Shown: piece after piece, positions 27,300 through 35,457 of the stretch
Layout: every line of letters starts with the position of its first letter
How positions within the stretch are numbered: the stretch's first letter is position 1
Assembly: GCA_039934035.1 (NCBI GenBank)
Contig: JBDTMZ010000025.1
Coordinates: forward strand, 1 to 64,000
From: Solibacter sp039934035
Lineage (GTDB): Bacteria; Acidobacteriota; Terriglobia; Bryobacterales; Bryobacteraceae
Direction: 5' to 3'
DNA: 64,000 nt
Program-made: the position numbers and the translations under genes
Notes under the pieces: model-generated
What the model was told of the DNA's origin: nothing
Databases searched by the model: none
Seen by the model: the letters and a program-made list of their open reading frames with translations, nothing else

Positions 27300-27327
27300 A
27301 TATCGGCAGACGGTCTAGAGAACTTTA
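27300..27327 (-). promoter_or_regulatory. Sigma-28 (FliA) promoter of the flgM operon
   Basis: On the minus strand the sequence reads TAAAGTTC, 12 nt, GCCGATAT. The sigma-28 consensus is TAAAGTTT-N11-GCCGATAA, so 14 of 16 positions match with one extra spacer base. The expected transcript start, near 27292, leaves a leader of about 18 nt before the ATG at 27274. Confidence 0.8.
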
Positions 27328-27437
27328 GGCTGGCGACCGATTTTTTTTGGAGTACCTCTTTCGGGATATGCCGCGGCGTGACCGGGCTCGATCCTAATGT
27401 TTCCGCGCCTCGCTGCCGATGCTTTGGTGTGTCAGCC

Positions 27438-28805
27438 ATGGCAACCACTCGCATTTTGTGGATCAGCGCGCAGCCGCAACCGCCCGCCGGATGGATCGCC
27501 CCTCCGGATTGGGTGGACGACGTCCAATCTCCGACCGAAGCACTACAGGCTTTCCCTGCCACGCCCTATTCCGTGGTCGTGCTATGCCTGCCCGTACCCG
27601 GTTGGGAAGCGGCATCCTTAATCGAAGGCGTGCGCCGGGCCGCCCCCGGCATCCCCCTACTCGCCTATGTCCCCGGCGCCTCGCTGGACGATGCCGTCCG
27701 CCTCGCCCATCTGGGCGTGCATCGCTTGCTGCCCGCCATGGAAAGCGCTTCCTCCCTGATCCAAAACGCGGTGGAAGCCGGCCGGTTGACCGGACTGGCG
27801 AACCTGGCAGACCGGGTGAATCGTCCCGACTGGGAGCGCCTGCTGGTAGGCAACAGCCACGAAATGAGGCAGTTGCAGCATGTGATCCGGCTGGTCGCGA
27901 GCCGGCGCGCCACCGTGCTGATCACCGGCGAAACCGGCACCGGGAAGGAACTGGCCGCCCGCGCCCTGCACCTCGCCGGATCGCGCGCCGCCGGACCGAT
28001 GGTGGCGGTCAACTGCAGCGCGCTGCCCGAGACTCTGCTGGAAAGCGAATTGTTCGGCCACGTGCGCGGCGCCTTCACCGGAGCCTTTCAGAACCGCGTG
28101 GGCCGCTTCGAGCAGGCCCAGAGTGGTACCCTCTTCCTCGATGAGATCGGTGAATTGCCCATGGATCTGCAGACCAAACTGCTGCGCGTTCTGCAGGAGC
28201 GGGAACTGCAACGCTTGGGCAGTTCGGATACCCTCAAGCTGGACGTCCGCGTGGTAGCGGCCACGAACTGCGACTTGGCGCGGCGAATCGAGCAGGGCAG
28301 GTTCCGTGAAGACCTGTATTACCGTCTGAACGTGGTGCCCATTGAGATGCCTCCGCTGCGCCGCCGTCCGGCGGATGTGCCGCTGCTGGCGGCGCATTTC
28401 CTGTCCCGGGTGTGCCGCGCCGAGGCCCTGCCTCTCAAGACGCTCCTGCGGGACACCATCGATCGATTGATCGAGTACTCATGGCCGGGCAACGTGCGCC
28501 AACTGGAGAACACCGTGGAGATGGCGGTCGCTCTCAGTGAGGATCGCCTCACCCTCACGCCAGCCGATTTTCCACTTCCCCTGCTGCCGCCCGAGCATCC
28601 GGCGGCGCCGCGGACTCCGCAAGTGGCCGTGCCCGATAGCGGCCTCGATTTTGAACGGACGGTCGCCGTCTTCGAGCGCAGCATTCTCGAACAGGCGCTA
28701 CGCAAGACCGGCGGCAACAAAAAGGCGGCAGCCGACCTGTTGCGCCTCAAGCGCACCACGCTTTCGGCCAAAATGCGCAGTCTCGATCCGGTCGCCTGCT
28801 TCTGA
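27438..28805 (+). CDS. Sigma-54 activator with degenerate receiver (FleQ/FlrC-like), probable flagellar regulator
   Basis: 455 residues from the ATG at 27438. Residues 1-120 have receiver-like strands, but the position of the phospho-accepting Asp is Cys (SVVVLCLPVPGWEA, C50), so normal phosphorylation is not possible. The AAA+ domain has Walker A GETGTGKE, the GAFTGA loop (HVRGAFTGAF) and Walker B GTLFLDEIGELP. The C-terminal Fis-type helix-turn-helix is ALRKTGGNKKAAADLLRLKRTTLSAKM. The position next to, and divergent from, the flgM operon suggests a master regulator of early flagellar genes as FleQ/FlrA or FlrC are; this is inference. Confidence 0.88.
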   Translation: MATTRILWISAQPQPPAGWIAPPDWVDDVQSPTEALQAFPATPYSVVVLCLPVPGWEAASLIEGVRRAAPGIPLLAYVPGASLDDAVRLAHLGVHRLLPAMESASSLIQNAVEAGRLTGLANLADRVNRPDWERLLVGNSHEMRQLQHVIRLVASRRATVLITGETGTGKELAARALHLAGSRAAGPMVAVNCSALPETLLESELFGHVRGAFTGAFQNRVGRFEQAQSGTLFLDEIGELPMDLQTKLLRVLQERELQRLGSSDTLKLDVRVVAATNCDLARRIEQGRFREDLYYRLNVVPIEMPPLRRRPADVPLLAAHFLSRVCRAEALPLKTLLRDTIDRLIEYSWPGNVRQLENTVEMAVALSEDRLTLTPADFPLPLLPPEHPAAPRTPQVAVPDSGLDFERTVAVFERSILEQALRKTGGNKKAAADLLRLKRTTLSAKMRSLDPVACF

Positions 28806-29171
28806 CTGTTGAGCAGACAGAAGGTGCTATTGACGCAACTGCACACGATCCGGCCGCGATGCCCGCCGCGCGGGCAGATAACCAGTCATCAGGACGAGGG
28901 GCGAGAGCAGAGGGGGCGGCGCCGGACAGCCACGCGTAGGCAGCGGGTTGAAAAGAGAATTTCGGCAGGACGCGCGTCGCCGCTATCGAGAGTCCGGCAG
29001 CGGCCGAGTGCCGGCGATGAGCAATGCCGCCGAGCGTAGTGATCGTTTTGTCGCTGTAGCATTCGGCCGAGTGCCGGCGATGCGCAATGCCGCCGACCGC
29101 GGTGAAGCGTCTCGTTGTTGTCGAGCCGCATGCCGGCAATGGCCCGCTGCCCGGGGACGTAACCGGGGACT
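28806..29171. other. Intergenic stretch with two 33-bp direct repeats
   Basis: About 365 bp without a convincing gene. It contains the 33-bp repeats at 29001-29033 and 29064-29096 and a shorter, partly similar segment near 29125-29140. ORFs here have poor coding character. Confidence 0.6.
29001..29096. repeat. Pair of 33-bp direct repeats
   Basis: Copies at 29001-29033 and 29064-29096 begin CGGCCGAGTGCCGGCGATG and end GCAATGCCGCCGA; they differ at one base and start 63 bp apart. GC-rich, in an intergenic region, they look like a dispersed repeat family (REP-like), but only a genome search could show that. Confidence 0.8.
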
Positions 29172-30038
29172 TCAGGCGGGGTGGAATTGCTGTCCGATGC
29201 GGTGGACCGCCACTCGGTCAGGATGGCCAGCCGCGCTTTCCTGGACGCGCTCGATGGGTTCGTAGTACGGTTCCCGGCTCAAGCGGAAGGTCTGATGATG
29301 CACCGGAAAGAAGAATTCCGCCCCCGCGTCCTGCGCCATCCGCCATGCCTGCTCCGGTGTGCAGTGGGCATGAATCCAGGGATCGTAAGCACCCACCGGC
29401 ATGATCGCCAGGTCGTACGGCCGCGAGGTGCGCAGCGCGCGGAACGTGGAGGTCATCGCCGTATCGCCGCCGAAGACCACGCGATGGTTAGGCGATTCGA
29501 TGGTGTAGCCGTTGTAGCCGCGATAGGTATCGCTGCGCATGCGAGCTCCCCAGTGGCGCACCTGAAAAGCGCGAACCTCAAGGGGGCCGACGCGCACCTG
29601 CCGTCCCCACCCGAGCTCATGGACCGCCGCGTAGCGCCCGGGCCGCAGCAAATCAGCCGTGCGAGCGGCAGTCACAACCGTAGTTGCGGAATTTTCCAGG
29701 CGACGCAGGCTGCGCAGGTCGAAGTGATCCATGTGCGCGTGAGAAAGCAGGATCACGTCGATCGCGGGCAGTTCGGCGAGGCTCAGCGCCGGTTCCACTA
29801 AACGCTTAAGGCCCACCGTCACCGGTCCCAGCCCGATGCCAGCGCGCGCGCTGAACACCGGATCGGTGAGGAGAGTCACACCATCGATCTTAAGCAGCAC
29901 CGTGGTGTGGCCCAGCCAGGCGGCGTGCAAGCCGCTGTCGGGCCATAAGTGCGGACGCGGACGATGCGGGGCAGGCAGAATCTGCCGCCGGAAATCCCGA
30001 ACCAGACAACTACGGTTCATCTGCAGCATCTGATGCAC
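29172..30038 (-). CDS. MBL-fold metallohydrolase (UlaG/NAPE-PLD-like)
   Basis: 288 residues. The zinc-binding motif SHAHMDHFD lies at about 101-109; further ligands fit GGDTAMTS (Asp) and FFPVHHQTF (His). The opening AAWLGHTTVLLKIDGVTLLTDPVFS is typical of the UlaG/RomA and NAPE-PLD branch of the beta-lactamase-fold hydrolases. No signal peptide is obvious, so it probably acts in the cytoplasm. Substrate unknown: lactonase, phosphodiesterase or phospholipase are all represented in this branch. It lies in a non-flagellar stretch between two flagellar operons and is divergent from the CPBP gene. Confidence 0.88.
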   Translation of the reverse strand: MHQMLQMNRSCLVRDFRRQILPAPHRPRPHLWPDSGLHAAWLGHTTVLLKIDGVTLLTDPVFSARAGIGLGPVTVGLKRLVEPALSLAELPAIDVILLSHAHMDHFDLRSLRRLENSATTVVTAARTADLLRPGRYAAVHELGWGRQVRVGPLEVRAFQVRHWGARMRSDTYRGYNGYTIESPNHRVVFGGDTAMTSTFRALRTSRPYDLAIMPVGAYDPWIHAHCTPEQAWRMAQDAGAEFFFPVHHQTFRLSREPYYEPIERVQESAAGHPDRVAVHRIGQQFHPA

Positions 30039-30074
30039 CGCGGGCCCGCAAGGTTGCGTCCGCTATATTGAGGT

Positions 30075-30956
30075 GTGGCCCCCGGCAAAGACCCCCTGCG
30101 CTTGAGCATCCACGTGGTGGTCTATATCGCGATCTTCTATGCCACGGCCTTCCTTTTCACCGGGCCGATCGTCTGGTTGGGCGGCTATCTTACGGGAATT
30201 ACAGGGGTGACGCTGCTTTCTGCCGCCTTCGCCAACTGGCTGTCGCTGCGCATTTACGAGAATCGCGGGATCGCCGATATCGGCCTGCGGGTGAATCGCT
30301 GCTCCGGGCAGAACCTGGTGCTGGGACTCGCCGGCGGCGCATGCACCGCCGCCCTGGTGCTGCTGCCGCCCGTGCTCGCCGGCGCCGCGCACTTCCGGCC
30401 GACGCCGGACGACCAGCCCACCGTGGGCACGATTCTGTTCGTCAGCATCCTGCTGGCCGCCGGCAGCATTGGAGAGGAGCTTTTCTTCCGCGGCTACGGA
30501 TTTCAGGAATTGCTGGCCTCGGTGGGTCCATTCGCCACCGTGGTTCCGGTGGGCGTACTGTTCGCGCTGCTGCACGGGTCCAACCCCGGCGCTAATTACC
30601 TCAGCACCGCGAACACCGCCGGATTCGGCGTGCTTTTCGGCTATGCTTACCTGCGCAGCCGGGACTTGTGGTTGCCCATCGGGCTGCATTTTGGCTGGAA
30701 CTTTACACTGCCCCTGTTCGGGGTGAACGTCAGCGGGCTTAGAATGAAGGTGACGGGCTACGAGATGACGTGGACCGCCGGCAGTCTGTGGAGCGGTGGA
30801 GAGTACGGTCCGGAAGGCAGTCTTCTGACCTCGGCCGTGCTGGTCGCGCTGTTTATTTACCTCCGCAAGGCACCCATTCGCCGGCAGGTTTCGCCATTGA
30901 CGGACCCGCCCGCGGGGAGTGAAGTATGCGAGGCTACGCCGTCATCGCCATCCTGA
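30075..30956 (+). CDS. CPBP-family intramembrane glutamic endopeptidase
   Basis: 293 residues from a GTG at 30075, with about eight membrane segments. The CPBP (Abi/Rce1-like) motif 1 GEELFFRGYGFQ (near residue 135) supplies the paired glutamates and Arg; motif 2 ALLHGSNPG and motif 3 GLHFGWNF supply the His residues. Members cleave CAAX-like or bacteriocin-related substrates within the membrane. The bacterial target is unknown. The 3' end overlaps the next ORF by 31 nt. Confidence 0.88.
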   Translation: MAPGKDPLRLSIHVVVYIAIFYATAFLFTGPIVWLGGYLTGITGVTLLSAAFANWLSLRIYENRGIADIGLRVNRCSGQNLVLGLAGGACTAALVLLPPVLAGAAHFRPTPDDQPTVGTILFVSILLAAGSIGEELFFRGYGFQELLASVGPFATVVPVGVLFALLHGSNPGANYLSTANTAGFGVLFGYAYLRSRDLWLPIGLHFGWNFTLPLFGVNVSGLRMKVTGYEMTWTAGSLWSGGEYGPEGSLLTSAVLVALFIYLRKAPIRRQVSPLTDPPAGSEVCEATPSSPS

Positions 30957-31714
30957 CCCTCTCGCCGGCGTTGCTGCCGGCGGGCAATAAACTCACCTGG
31001 GAAGATCGCGTGGAATTGACGCGCGGCCTCACCGCCGAATACGCTACGGTCAAAGTACTGCTTCCGCGTTCGAAAAAGGCCCTCGAGTTCGACGCACAGT
31101 CGGGCTACGACAAGAAGGTGTGGACCCAGATCTCTCGCGAGAGCGGTCCGGCCGCGCGTACCGGGGATCTGGTACAGATCACTAAAATCGATATCGAAGA
31201 CGACAAGCTGGTGCTGCAGATCAACGGCGGCTTCAAGGGCGGACGCAAGTGGTACGATGGCGTGCAAATCGGCGTCGGGAGCACCACTGCGCCCGTGTCC
31301 ACGGGGTCGGATTCGAATGCGCCAGGGGGCACTTCCATCGCGATTCTGTTCCGCAAGCCGCTCGAGCCGATCAAAGCCTCGGAAATTAAGAAGATGCTGG
31401 CGCCGGTGCTGGATTTTGAGAAGCGCAGCGCCACCCAACTCTACTCCGAGACCCTGGCGCCCGAGGTGCAGACGGCCATCAAGGAGAAGCGCGCGCTGGT
31501 CGGGATGGACCACGAGCAGGTCCGGCTGGCTCTGGGACCGCCGCAGCACAAGTCGCGCGAAACCAAAGACGGGCTGGACATTGAAGATTGGGTTTTCGGT
31601 ACGCCTCCCGGCAAGATCACTTTCGTGACGTTCGCCGGTGATAAGGTAATCAAGGTAAAGGATTCCTACGCGGGTCTGGGCAGCCAGGTGGGGCCGACGC
31701 CCGTCGTGCGTTAA
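30926..31714 (+). CDS. Exported protein with C-terminal SmpA/OmlA-like segment, unknown
   Basis: 262 residues. A short signal peptide (MRGYAVIAILTLSPALLPAG) opens the protein. The centre contains KIDIEDDKLVLQINGGFKGG, and the C-terminal 75 residues include ALVGMDHEQVRLALGPPQHK followed by DIEDWVFGTPPGKITFVTF, which resembles the helix-strand plan of the SmpA/BamE fold. It overlaps the CPBP gene by 31 nt and is followed at once by a lipoprotein gene, so the three may form one transcript. No specific function can be given. Confidence 0.65.
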   Translation: MRGYAVIAILTLSPALLPAGNKLTWEDRVELTRGLTAEYATVKVLLPRSKKALEFDAQSGYDKKVWTQISRESGPAARTGDLVQITKIDIEDDKLVLQINGGFKGGRKWYDGVQIGVGSTTAPVSTGSDSNAPGGTSIAILFRKPLEPIKASEIKKMLAPVLDFEKRSATQLYSETLAPEVQTAIKEKRALVGMDHEQVRLALGPPQHKSRETKDGLDIEDWVFGTPPGKITFVTFAGDKVIKVKDSYAGLGSQVGPTPVVR

Positions 31715-32308
31715 ATGCGCATCCGATGGTGCCTGGCGCTGGCGGCTGCCGGCGCGCTGCTGGCCGGTTGCTCCAGCGGAAAACCGGCCGGGTCGGAAAC
31801 CCGGAAAGCTGCGCCTGCCGACGAAGCGCGCATCACCCAGTTCTATGCCACGTCCACGCAAGTGGCGCGTGGCGACCGGACGCTGCTCTGCTACGGCGTG
31901 GAGAACGCTTCGGCCGTGTGGCTCGATCCCGGCCACCAGGAACTTTCGGCGGCGCTCTCACGCTGCGTCGAGCTCACGCCCACGGAGAACACGACGTACA
32001 AGCTTTCCGCCCAGAGTCCCGGCGGACAGCCCGTCACGCGCGAAATCACGGTGACCATCGGCGCGCCCCACGCGCGCATCGTCAACGTCACCATCAGCGC
32101 CCTGCAAGTCAAGGCAGGCGAGCTGGTGAATATTTGCTACACGGCGGAAAATGCGCGCAGCGTGACGATCCATCCCATTGGCCACCGCGGCGCGGCGGGG
32201 AAAGGCTGCGCTTCGGACCAGCCGAAGAAGACCACGACCTATACCGTTACGGCCACCGGCCCTGGCGGCGAAACGGATGCGCAGCCCGTCACCGTTCAGG
32301 TGAAGTAG
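31715..32308 (+). CDS. Lipoprotein with two Ig-like repeats
   Basis: 197 residues. The signal peptide ends in lipobox LAGC with Cys19. The mature part has two related units of about 75 residues (about 40-115 and 118-197), each with a VARGDRTLLCYGVENA / VKAGELVNICYTAENA strand, a central Cys and a TTYKLSAQSPGG / TTYTVTATGPGG end, typical of bacterial Ig-like or PKD-like adhesion modules. It should be anchored in the envelope. The start codon directly follows the stop of the preceding gene. Confidence 0.8.
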   Translation: MRIRWCLALAAAGALLAGCSSGKPAGSETRKAAPADEARITQFYATSTQVARGDRTLLCYGVENASAVWLDPGHQELSAALSRCVELTPTENTTYKLSAQSPGGQPVTREITVTIGAPHARIVNVTISALQVKAGELVNICYTAENARSVTIHPIGHRGAAGKGCASDQPKKTTTYTVTATGPGGETDAQPVTVQVK

Positions 32309-32385
32309 CGGGCGGGCGGTGTCGCAAGCGGCGCCCTACCCCGACCTGCCGCGAGCGTACGGAAACGCGGCGGCCAAGGCCGCGG

Positions 32386-32494
32386 GTCCGCCCGAGACCG
32401 TGCGAAACGCGTGTCGCGGTTGGTGCTCGTCGATCTACCTGGCGGCGAAGGCGTGGACCCGCCCGAGACCGTGCGGGACCGCGGGTCACGGTTG
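32386..32494. repeat. Two imperfect direct repeats at the flgJ 3' end
   Basis: Copies at 32386-32422 and 32456-32494 share CCGCCCGAGACCGTGCG and a following CGGTTG-ending half (GTCGCGGTTG / GTCACGGTTG). They start 70 bp apart. The second copy covers the last codons and stop of flgJ. Confidence 0.7.
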
Positions 32495-32812
32495 TGGGGC
32501 AACGGCTTGCTTCGCGGGCTCCAGGCCCTTCGCCACCAGTGAGGCGAGTCCCAAGCCGCCGTTCTGCGCCAATGCCGCTGCGAACTGCTGTTCCGCGTAA
32601 TCCGTGACGCACTCAGCAGACGAATCTTCGCCGCTGCCGAGCCAGCCCGAGCCGCTCTCGCGCTCCGTGCGCAGCATCTGCCCGAGCAGCAGCGCCTCGA
32701 ACTGCTGCGCCGCTTCGTGCACCCTGCCAGGCGCGCGGCTCTCGCCGACCGCCGTAACGCCCGCCGTAGTAACGCCCGTACTCAGGTACGGAGAGATCGC
32801 AACACTGCCCAT
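32486..32812 (-). CDS. flgJ: FlgJ-type rod-binding protein, single domain
   Basis: 108 residues, corresponding only to the N-terminal rod-binding domain of FlgJ (VHEAAQQFEALLLGQMLR is the signature). The C-terminal muramidase domain of enterobacterial FlgJ is absent, as in many other phyla, so peptidoglycan would have to be opened by a separate enzyme. Its start overlaps the flgI stop (TGATG). It is the last gene of the minus-strand flgF-flgG-flgA-flgH-flgI-flgJ operon. Confidence 0.85.
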   Translation of the reverse strand: MGSVAISPYLSTGVTTAGVTAVGESRAPGRVHEAAQQFEALLLGQMLRTERESGSGWLGSGEDSSAECVTDYAEQQFAAALAQNGGLGLASLVAKGLEPAKQAVAPQP

Positions 32813-33915
32813 CAGATCACCTCGACTTCTGCTTCGAGCGCTCCCGCCGTACGCAGATTCTGTAAAATCGCGATCACATCGCGCGGCGTGGACCCGATCA
32901 GCGCCAGCGCGCGCACCAGTTCCTCCACCGTGGCGCCCTGTTTCAGGACCACGTTGCGCGCCTTCTCTTCTTTGGTCGACACCGAAGTCTGCGGCACCAC
33001 TTCGGTAGTCCCGCCAGTCAGCGGATTGGGCTGCGACACCAGCATGGTGGTCTGGATTTCGACGCTGAGATTGCCGTGCAGGATGGCGACGGGCGCGACG
33101 CGCACATCCTTGCCCAGCACGATCGTGCCGGTACGCTCGTTAATCACCACGCGCGCCGGGCGGTCGGCATCCACCGTAAGATTCTCCAGCGCGGAAATGA
33201 ATTCGGTGACGCGTGTGGCGTAGTCGGGCGGCACGGTGACGCTGACCAGGCCCGCGTTGTCGGCCTGCGCCAAGGGCTTGGCGCTTTCGAACTTCTGGTT
33301 CACGGCTTCGACAATCCGGGTGGTGGTGGTGAAGTCCGATTGGCGCACCTGCAGGCGTATGGTTCCCTTGGGCGCAATCGAAGGCGCGCCGCGTTCCACG
33401 GTGGCGGTACCCATGCCGCGGCCCACCGTCGGATGATTGACGGTTTGCCCGCCGCCTGCCTTACCGCTCGAAAACCCGCCGGTCATCACCGGACCCTGTG
33501 CCACGGCGTAGACCTGGCCGTCGGCGCCGCGCAGCGAGGTGAGTACCAGAATTCCGCCCTGCAGGTTGCTGGCATCGCCGATGGCCGCCGCTGTGATGTC
33601 CACATGCATTCCGGGTTGCGCAAAGGGCGGCAGGGTGGCGGTCACCATGACGGCCGCCGTATTGGCCACGCGGATCGCCGACGGCGACACGGACACGCCC
33701 ATGCGTTCCAGCAGATTGGTCAAACTTTGCGCCGAGAACACGGCCTGCTGGCGATCGCCCGTGCCGTTCAAGCCGACCACCAGGCCGTAGCCGACCAGTT
33801 GGTTGTCGCGCACCCCTTCAATCGACACCAGATCTTTCAAGCGGGTGGCGCGCGCAGGAACCGCAGTGAGCAGCAGCAGCAGGCTGCACGAGATGGTTGG
33901 GAGATAGCGCTTCAT
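32812..33915 (-). CDS. flgI: Flagellar P-ring protein FlgI
   Basis: 367 residues from the ATG at 33915, which gives a good signal peptide (MKRYLPTISCSLLLLLTAVPARA); longer in-frame starts would overlap flgH. LKDLVSIEGVRDNQLVGYGLVVGLNGTGD is the classic FlgI N-terminus (shown in part: VRDNQLVGYGLVVGLNGTGD). Further family blocks are GGILVLTSLRGADGQVYAVAQ and ARVVINERTGTIVLGKDV. FlgI forms the periplasmic P ring around the rod. Confidence 0.95.
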   Translation of the reverse strand: MKRYLPTISCSLLLLLTAVPARATRLKDLVSIEGVRDNQLVGYGLVVGLNGTGDRQQAVFSAQSLTNLLERMGVSVSPSAIRVANTAAVMVTATLPPFAQPGMHVDITAAAIGDASNLQGGILVLTSLRGADGQVYAVAQGPVMTGGFSSGKAGGGQTVNHPTVGRGMGTATVERGAPSIAPKGTIRLQVRQSDFTTTTRIVEAVNQKFESAKPLAQADNAGLVSVTVPPDYATRVTEFISALENLTVDADRPARVVINERTGTIVLGKDVRVAPVAILHGNLSVEIQTTMLVSQPNPLTGGTTEVVPQTSVSTKEEKARNVVLKQGATVEELVRALALIGSTPRDVIAILQNLRTAGALEAEVEVI

Positions 33916-33916
33916 T

Positions 33917-34603
33917 TTAGAAGGGCAGCAAGCCCAGGAGTAGACGGTATAAGAAGAACGGCCGCTTGATGGCGTCGCCGACCACGCCCTTGCCATTTAC
34001 GCGCACTTCGAGTTGCCCCAGGCGGTCCGACCGCACCGTGTTATCGGCGGCCACATCGGCGGGACGCACGATGCCGCGCACCACGATGGTCTGCCGTTCG
34101 GAGTTGACCTCGACGTCCTTGGTGGCTTCCACCAGCATCGCGCCGTTGGGAAGCACCGCGGAGACTCGAGCCGTGAGCGTGGTGGAGATGACCACATCGC
34201 GGCTGGTGGTGCCCTGCCCCGAGAGTTGCGTCTCGCCGCTCACGCCCGCCAGGTTGGCCCACGGTCCGGCTGCACGGGTGATGCCGGCGAGCGCGCTGAT
34301 ATTGTTCTTGGTGCTGGAAGTACGCGCCGTCTTGGTCGTGCCCTTGGCGACGGCCGAAGCGCTCTCTACCACCAGGACCGTGATCAGATCGTCGATCTGG
34401 CTGGCTTTGAGATCGCGCGCAGCATCCGCCAGCCGCGAGCCGGGAGCCCATATGCCGCCCGGAGTGGGCGCGGGCGCCGCCAGCGACCGCTCGCGCGCAT
34501 CCGTCACATACCGGTCCAGGGGAGCAGCCGGGAGGGGAGCGGGCTTCTTGGCCGCGTCCAACGCCGCCACGCTTCCCAGTAGAATCCACAACAGAGTTTT
34601 CAT
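33917..34603 (-). CDS. flgH: Flagellar L-ring protein FlgH, lacking lipobox cysteine
   Basis: 228 residues from the ATG at 34603, whose first bases overlap the flgA stop (ATGA). The FlgH core is clear: DDLITVLVVESASAVAKGTT, NGAMLVEATKDVEVNSERQT and VVRGIVRPADVAADNTVRSD. The N-terminus MKTLLWILLGSVAALDAAKK is a signal-like sequence but has no Cys, and no Cys occurs anywhere in the protein. FlgH is normally a lipoprotein of the outer-membrane L ring. Here anchoring must work without N-terminal lipidation, or the annotated family lipidation is not needed. Confidence 0.93.
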   Translation of the reverse strand: MKTLLWILLGSVAALDAAKKPAPLPAAPLDRYVTDARERSLAAPAPTPGGIWAPGSRLADAARDLKASQIDDLITVLVVESASAVAKGTTKTARTSSTKNNISALAGITRAAGPWANLAGVSGETQLSGQGTTSRDVVISTTLTARVSAVLPNGAMLVEATKDVEVNSERQTIVVRGIVRPADVAADNTVRSDRLGQLEVRVNGKGVVGDAIKRPFFLYRLLLGLLPF

Positions 34604-35457
34604 AAAGTTCCTTTCACTTCCACTAATCCGCGGCCCGCGATTCGCGCCGTAAAGCGCTGCCGCGAAGTCGGATTCTCCACCGCAATGGTGTCGCCGACGC
34701 TTCCGGATGCCTGCGCAATGCCTTCCAACTTGAGGCGCGCGCCGCCCTGCGTGACTTCGACCCGCACCGCGTCGCCGCGCTTCACGGCCTTGGGCGCGTC
34801 GAACCACTCCGCGCGCAGCACCGTGCCGGCCGCGATCGTGCGGCGCGGCACGCGCTCGGCGACTTCGCGCATTTCGGAGGCGAACCCGACCGCGGGATTC
34901 TCCTGGCTCGTTTCGGTGCGCACCTGCGCCGCCTGGACCGGAACTCCGGCGGCCAGCGTTTCCACCGCAAACAAGCGGGTCACGCTGACACGCACTTTGA
35001 CGCGCGCCCACAACGAAAAATGCTGATTCCCCGCGTAGCGGACATACCCGTGCCAATAGCCGCCCGCGGCGGTTTGCCGCAAGCGGGCCAGCGGAAATAC
35101 CAATTCGCCTTCCGGCGCCGGCATGCGGCTGGTATCGAGAATCTCGATCTGCGCGTCCGGCAATTCCTTACGCATGGCGTCGAGCATGCGCGCGGCATCG
35201 ATCACCGCTGCCGGCCGGGTCACGCAGACCTCGCGGTCCGGAGCGACGGCGAGCTTCCAGTGTTCGGCGAGGCGCCGCAATTCCGGCGCGCGCAACACGC
35301 GCTGCACGCCGGGCGCTGGCGCTGGCGCGAGCGGAGTGTCCACCGGGAGCGCCGCCCATTCCGGGAGGCTTGCAGCCAGATCGCCGGCCAGGATCCGGTC
35401 GCTGCCGGGGTGTATGGCGAGGCACCCGGCGAGCGCAAATGCGGCGAGAGGCATCAT
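34600..35457 (-). CDS. flgA: Flagellar P-ring assembly chaperone FlgA
   Basis: 285 residues. An N-terminal signal-like segment (MMPLAAFALAGCLAIHPGSD; it contains LAGC, a possible but very short lipobox) is followed by a poorly conserved region and then the SAF-containing FlgA C-terminal domain (TLAAGVPVQAAQVRTE, VPRRTIAAGTVLRAEWFDAP, VRVEVTQGGARLKLEGIAQA). FlgA assists P-ring assembly in the periplasm. Start and stop overlap its neighbours (ATGA at both ends), indicating coupled translation. Confidence 0.88.
   Translation of the reverse strand: MMPLAAFALAGCLAIHPGSDRILAGDLAASLPEWAALPVDTPLAPAPAPGVQRVLRAPELRRLAEHWKLAVAPDREVCVTRPAAVIDAARMLDAMRKELPDAQIEILDTSRMPAPEGELVFPLARLRQTAAGGYWHGYVRYAGNQHFSLWARVKVRVSVTRLFAVETLAAGVPVQAAQVRTETSQENPAVGFASEMREVAERVPRRTIAAGTVLRAEWFDAPKAVKRGDAVRVEVTQGGARLKLEGIAQASGSVGDTIAVENPTSRQRFTARIAGRGLVEVKGTL

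Noticed and set aside
27290..27437. Sigma-54 promoter for the activator gene at 27438
   Set aside because: GG-N10-GC with TGGC/TGC was not found on the plus strand; the one minus-strand GG-N10-GC lacks the flanking consensus.
28930..29140. CRISPR-like array at the 33-bp repeats
   Set aside because: Only two full copies, with a 30-bp spacer of ordinary composition and no cas genes.
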